Below are positions 46,027 through 48,161 of a DNA stretch of 48,161 nt, one piece after another. Source of the DNA: an uncultured Pelagibacteraceae bacterium. Lineage in GTDB: Bacteria; Pseudomonadota; Alphaproteobacteria; Pelagibacterales; AG-422-B15. The stretch's first letter is position 1. Each line of letters opens with the position of its first letter. The stretch covers positions 1 to 48,161 of the forward strand of contig CACFYZ010000006.1 of NCBI GenBank assembly GCA_902570675.1. Direction: 5' to 3'. The notes under the pieces were generated by a model. The model searched no databases, was not told the origin of the DNA, and saw only the letters and a program-made list of their open reading frames with translations. The translations under genes were made by a program, and so were the position numbers.

Positions 46027-48161
46027 ATGTTGCGTAATATATTATCAGCTATCCTTTTAAGAAAAAAAACAATTTCTACGTTACTACTTATGATTATTCT
46101 TTTAGGAGTAATTTCTTATGTAACATTTCCAAAAGAGGAGATGCCTGAAATTGATCTCAAAACAGTTGCTGTAATTATTAAATATGACGGTATGTCAGCA
46201 AATGAAATTGAAAAGTTAATAGTTGAGCCAATAGAGAGAGAGCTGATGGCTCTGAAAGATTTAGATGAAATCATCTCTATATCAAAAGATAATATAGCTT
46301 CATTCATGGTCTCTTTTAACTTAGATACTGAAAATGATAGTCTTGCGAAGTTAGTAAGAAACACAATTTCGGATGCAAACGACAAGCTTCCAAGAGAAAT
46401 GGAAATAATTGAAGTTAAAGAATATGACTCATCAATGTTCTCAAGAATATATATTGGGCTATACGGTAACGTCCCATACGAGGTGCTTTTAAAGGCAGCT
46501 GATGCCTATAAAGACTCTTTAGAAAAAATAGGGAATGTAACTGAAGTTGATATTAAAGGTGAAAGAGAAGAAATAATTAAGATCACTCTTGATCCAAACA
46601 TGCTGCAGAAATATAAAATTAATGTTGCAGATGTCTATAATGCGCTTCAATCATACAATAACATTGTTCCTGCAGGCGTACTGACAGATGAAAATGCAGA
46701 TTTCTCAGTCAAAATACCAGGTCTATATCAAAATTATCGGCAGATAAGAGATTTACCTATCCAAGCAGAAAATAATTTCACATTATCTCTTGGTGATATT
46801 GCTGAGGTTAAAAGAAGTTACGATAAAAGTAAAAATACAGTAATTGTTAATGGACAACCAGCCTTAAGTTTGGAGGTATCACGAAAATCAGGTACAAATG
46901 TACTTGATACCTACAAGGACGTAAAAAAAGTCTTAAAAGAAAATGATGGAAAATTCCACCCTTTAATTAAAACCGTAATAGTAGATGACGAATCTACAGA
47001 GATTAAACAAAGAATAGAATCTTCAGAGAATACAGTAATTACAGCAGTTATACTGGTTATGATTATCGTTATCGCGGCACTAGGTATACGCAGCGGATTG
47101 ATAGTTGGGTTATCTATCCCAACTACATATTTGTTTTCTATATTGATACTCGACTACATGGGCATGACTTATAATCTTATGACTGTCTTCGGGCTCATCT
47201 TGGCTGTTGGTCTCTTAGTCGATGGGCCAATAGTGATTACTGAATTTGCGAGAGCCGAACAGGAAAGAGGAGTTAGAAGAAGGGATTCATATATTAATTC
47301 CTCATATAATATGTTTTGGCCAATTATTGCCTCAGCTCTTACTACCATTGCAGCTTTTTTTCCTCTTCTTTTTTGGCCAGAAATGCTTGGTCAATGGCTA
47401 AGGGTAATTCCATTAACTGTTATAGTTGTTTTATCTACATCTTTAGTAGTCACATTAATTTTCTTGCCTGCTGTTGGTTCAATGATAGAGCGTAAAACAT
47501 CACAGATGTCAGACAAAAATATTAGGCGGGACAATCTTTTTATAACGACTTATGAAAGCTTGCTAAATCAAGCGATTGCTAAACCCATTACTGTATTAGT
47601 TATGACTCTTGTTACATTTACAGCAGTAATAATGCTATACAGTAAATTTAATAGTGGTGTTATTTTCTTTCCAAATGATAAAGCTGCGACCGCACGTGTA
47701 GAAGTAATGGCACGTGGCAACTTGTCCCCTACTGAAACTGGAAATTACATAACAGAAGTATCGAATATTATTAATGCTAACCCTTATGTTGGAAATTATG
47801 TAGCTAATACAATTAGTAGAAATAGAATTTGGTTATTTGATGACAGCCCAACCGACATTGTGGGACGAGTTTGGTTAGACTTGATTCCTATTGATCAAAG
47901 ACCTGATAGTGATTTATTGCTGATAGATATTCAAAAAGAATTGGATAAAATAAATGGCTTTGAAGCAAGAATTAAAGGAAATACCTATAGTTCCTCAATC
48001 ATTGGTCCAAAGGATATAGAAATAGAAGTGACCGCAAAAGATAAACGATTGATTAATCAAGTAGCACAAATAGTAAGGGACAAATTATTAACACTTAGAG
48101 GTGTTCAAGACGTTGAAATTAAATACCCAGTCACGGGTATAGAATGGCTATATGATATAGA
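46027..48161 (+). CDS. RND efflux permease 2 (partial, continues beyond window)
   Basis: Frame open from ATG 46027 to the window end (711 codons, no stop). It begins MLRNILSAILLRKKTISTLLL and has a PKEEMPEIDLKTVAVI segment like the RND N-terminus, TM2-6 with VGLLVDGPIVITEFARAEQERG, and FWPIIASALTTIAAFFPLLFWPEMLG, then TM7 and the second porter domain. As in permease 1, the TM4 Asp pair is reduced to Asp399-Gly400. It starts 2 bases after permease 1, so the two are probably co-translated and may form a heteromeric pump, as in MdtBC. The C-terminal TM8-12 region lies outside the window. Confidence 0.92.
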   Translation, partial: MLRNILSAILLRKKTISTLLLMIILLGVISYVTFPKEEMPEIDLKTVAVIIKYDGMSANEIEKLIVEPIERELMALKDLDEIISISKDNIASFMVSFNLDTENDSLAKLVRNTISDANDKLPREMEIIEVKEYDSSMFSRIYIGLYGNVPYEVLLKAADAYKDSLEKIGNVTEVDIKGEREEIIKITLDPNMLQKYKINVADVYNALQSYNNIVPAGVLTDENADFSVKIPGLYQNYRQIRDLPIQAENNFTLSLGDIAEVKRSYDKSKNTVIVNGQPALSLEVSRKSGTNVLDTYKDVKKVLKENDGKFHPLIKTVIVDDESTEIKQRIESSENTVITAVILVMIIVIAALGIRSGLIVGLSIPTTYLFSILILDYMGMTYNLMTVFGLILAVGLLVDGPIVITEFARAEQERGVRRRDSYINSSYNMFWPIIASALTTIAAFFPLLFWPEMLGQWLRVIPLTVIVVLSTSLVVTLIFLPAVGSMIERKTSQMSDKNIRRDNLFITTYESLLNQAIAKPITVLVMTLVTFTAVIMLYSKFNSGVIFFPNDKAATARVEVMARGNLSPTETGNYITEVSNIINANPYVGNYVANTISRNRIWLFDDSPTDIVGRVWLDLIPIDQRPDSDLLLIDIQKELDKINGFEARIKGNTYSSSIIGPKDIEIEVTAKDKRLINQVAQIVRDKLLTLRGVQDVEIKYPVTGIEWLYDI

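Overview
The window is a densely packed, AT-rich (roughly one-third GC by eye) chromosomal segment. It most resembles a streamlined free-living marine alphaproteobacterium (SAR11-like, HIMB59-like or a similar low-GC clade). Evidence is the gene order (pepA<>lptF-lptG-lptD-surA-rsmA, fabD-fabG-acpP-fabF-gmk, rpsF-rpsR-rplI-dnaB-alr, DUF2066-pgsA-hdaA next to purM-purN), the alphaproteobacterial B12-dependent ribonucleotide reductase, HdaA, and very short or negative spacers. No gene-free stretch exceeds about 190 bases. I saw no tRNA, rRNA, CRISPR, insertion sequence or prophage. The clade is an inference from synteny and composition.

Layout. 1-3545: nrdJ, missing only its first codons. 3546-8468: aspS, an RNase D gene split by a 12-A tract, hdaA, pgsA-like and a DUF2066 protein. 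8484-10504: purM-purN with ndk converging on it. 10504-16992: pepA, then the LPS-export and outer-membrane assembly genes lptF, lptG, lptD and a short surA. 16964-21531: rsmA, then gmk and the fatty-acid operon fabD-fabG-acpP-fabF on the minus strand. 21602-28937: ribosomal proteins bS6, bS18, bL9, then dnaB, alr, an MMPL/RND-type exporter, cvpA and a short-chain dehydrogenase-like protein. 28934-32494 (minus): panB, a YfgM-like protein, bamB and der. 32553-35703 (minus): a looser, accessory-looking block (membrane protein of unknown function, cupin, photolyase, YdhR-like protein). 35758-39840 (minus): rlmE, guaB, a secreted TPR protein and guaA. 39841-48161: a PadR-regulated efflux operon of tolC, padR, a membrane-fusion protein and two tandem RND permeases, the second running off the end.

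Together the genes cover deoxynucleotide and purine supply (NrdJ, PurM, PurN, GuaA, GuaB, Ndk, Gmk), fatty-acid synthesis, outer-membrane biogenesis (LptDFG, SurA, BamB), replication and its control (DnaB, HdaA), translation, UV repair and efflux.

The most interesting features are gene-reduction oddities: a Der GTPase with only one G domain, a SurA without any peptidyl-prolyl isomerase domain, and an RNase D gene that is intact only if a poly-A tract slips or was mis-assembled. There are also several apparent deletions inside otherwise conserved operons (pdxA, mltG/yicC, radA, purF). Two near-identical palindromes overlapping the promoter of the efflux operon are a good candidate PadR operator. 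I did not find a convincing wholly new defence or metabolic system.
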